Assembly: GCA_030746295.1 (NCBI GenBank)
Contig: JASLMY010000267.1
Coordinates: 1-6,167 of the forward strand
DNA length: 6,167 nt
Source: Alphaproteobacteria bacterium
Lineage (GTDB): Bacteria; Pseudomonadota; Alphaproteobacteria; GCA-2731375
Reading direction: 5' to 3'
Shown: positions 5,416 through 6,167 of the stretch, piece after piece
How the letters are laid out: every line of letters begins with the position of its first letter
Numbering within the stretch: position 1 is the stretch's first letter
Program-made: the position numbers and the translations under genes
Notes under the pieces: model-generated
The model's database searches: none
The model's input: the letters and a program-made list of their open reading frames with translations, nothing else
What the model was told of the DNA's origin: nothing

Positions 5416-6167
5416 TTAGATTAGGCCCGCCAACGGCGACGAGGGATCGGCGTATTGCCGCTTCGGCATGCGGCCGGCGAGGTAGGAGAGCCGGCCGGCC
5501 TCGACCGCGTGGCGCATCGCCCGGGCCATCAGGATCGGATCCTTGGCCTCGGCGATGGCGGTGTTCATCAAGACGCCGTCGCAGCCGAGTTCCATCGCCA
5601 CCGTCGCGTCGGAGGCGCAGCCGACACCGGCGTCGACCAGCACCGGCACGCCGGCGTTCTCGACGATGATGCGGATCCCGACCGGGTTCTGCACGCCGAG
5701 GCCCGAGCCGATCGGGGCGCCCAAGGGCATGATCGCGCAGCAGCCGATCTCCTCCAGGACACGCGCCTGAATCGGGTCGTCAGAGCAGTAGACCATGACC
5801 TCGAAGCCCTCTTTGATCAGCTGCTCGGCCGCCTTCACGGTCTCCGGCATGTTGGGATAGAGGGTCTTCTGGTCGCCCAGCACCTCGAGCTTGACCAGGC
5901 TCCAGCCGCCGGCCTCGCGGGCCAGCCTCAGCGTCCGGACCGCCTCCTCGGCGGTGTAGCAGCCGGCGGTGTTGGGCAGGTAGGTGTAGACCTTGGGGTC
6001 GATGTAATCGACCAGCATCTCCTGCTTGGGGTCGGTGACGTTGACGCGCCTGACCGCGACGGTGACGATCTCGGCGCCCGAGGCCTCGAGCGCCCGCGCG
6101 TTTTCCTCGAAATCCTTGTACTTGCCGGTGCCGACCAGCAGCCGCGAGCGAAAGCGCCGGCCGGCCA
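5416..6167 (-). CDS. thiG: Thiazole synthase ThiG, 5' end cut by window edge
   Basis: ThiG makes the thiazole phosphate moiety of thiamine from 1-deoxy-D-xylulose 5-phosphate, dehydroglycine and the ThiS thiocarboxylate, in the cytoplasm. The reading frame is open to the right edge, giving about 250 codons. The visible protein begins [22 protein letters not shown], close to the normal N-terminus, so only roughly ten codons are missing. Family landmarks are [37 protein letters not shown] with the Schiff-base Lys (codon at 5890-5892), the phosphate-binding part [12 protein letters not shown], and [29 protein letters not shown]. The C-terminus (SSPLAGLI) is intact. The ATG at 6018 is internal, not the start. 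Partner genes such as thiS and thiO would be expected to the right; none lies downstream, where thiE is often found. Confidence 0.97.
   Translation of the reverse strand, partial: AGRRFRSRLLVGTGKYKDFEENARALEASGAEIVTVAVRRVNVTDPKQEMLVDYIDPKVYTYLPNTAGCYTAEEAVRTLRLAREAGGWSLVKLEVLGDQKTLYPNMPETVKAAEQLIKEGFEVMVYCSDDPIQARVLEEIGCCAIMPLGAPIGSGLGVQNPVGIRIIVENAGVPVLVDAGVGCASDATVAMELGCDGVLMNTAIAEAKDPILMARAMRHAVEAGRLSYLAGRMPKRQYADPSSPLAGLI

Noticed and set aside
4914..5669. 251-residue open frame on the plus strand crossing the racemase-like gene, the gap and thiG
   Set aside because: It becomes almost pure Arg/Ser/Pro where it lies opposite thiG, the hallmark of a GC-rich antisense shadow.
5416..6018. 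ThiG starting at the ATG at 6018 (200 residues)
   Set aside because: The frame stays open to the window edge and encodes the conserved ThiG N-terminus ([21 protein letters not shown]), so the true start is outside the window.

Overview
This is an ordinary-looking chromosomal window from a GC-rich bacterium, most likely an alphaproteobacterium of the Rhodospirillales/Kiloniellales kind. That placement is an inference. It rests on the strong GC bias with G/C-ending codons, a short flagellin made almost only of the conserved terminal domains, a DUF3750 protein, and a classical ThiG. I see no tRNA, rRNA, CRISPR array, insertion sequence or prophage signature.

Layout: One gene reads rightward, a 224-residue coiled-coil protein of unknown function (142-816). 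Everything else reads leftward. From right to left these are thiG (5' end cut by the window edge, 5416-6167), a hydantoin/Asp-Glu racemase-like protein (4484-5227), a short-chain dehydrogenase/reductase (3695-4450), a SprA-related predicted metalloprotease with an HEQAH motif (2781-3590), a flagellin (1779-2594), and a membrane-anchored DUF3750 protein (874-1680). The coiled-coil gene and the DUF3750 gene converge on a GC-rich hairpin at 836-854.

How the genes relate: The racemase-like gene and the SDR are 33 nt apart, each has a good Shine-Dalgarno sequence, and they probably form a two-gene operon acting on a small carbonyl/hydroxy or amino-acid-derived substrate. The SprA-like gene, flagellin and DUF3750 genes are separated by gaps of about 100-190 nt that contain strong hairpins, so each is probably its own transcription unit or separately controlled. 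ThiG belongs to thiamine thiazole synthesis; the rest of its operon would lie to the right of the window.

Most notable points: (1) the racemase-like protein lacks both cysteines that do catalysis in hydantoin/Asp-Glu racemases (Ala75 and Gly180 in their places); (2) the 186-nt flagellin leader is densely structured, with four perfect or near-perfect stem-loops, two of them sharing a C-AGAA-G loop and one abutting the ribosome binding site; (3) the hairpin after flagellin has arms that are each the self-palindrome GCGATCGC; (4) the SDR has His where the tetrad Asn usually lies. I did not find evidence for a new multi-gene system such as defence or a mobile element.
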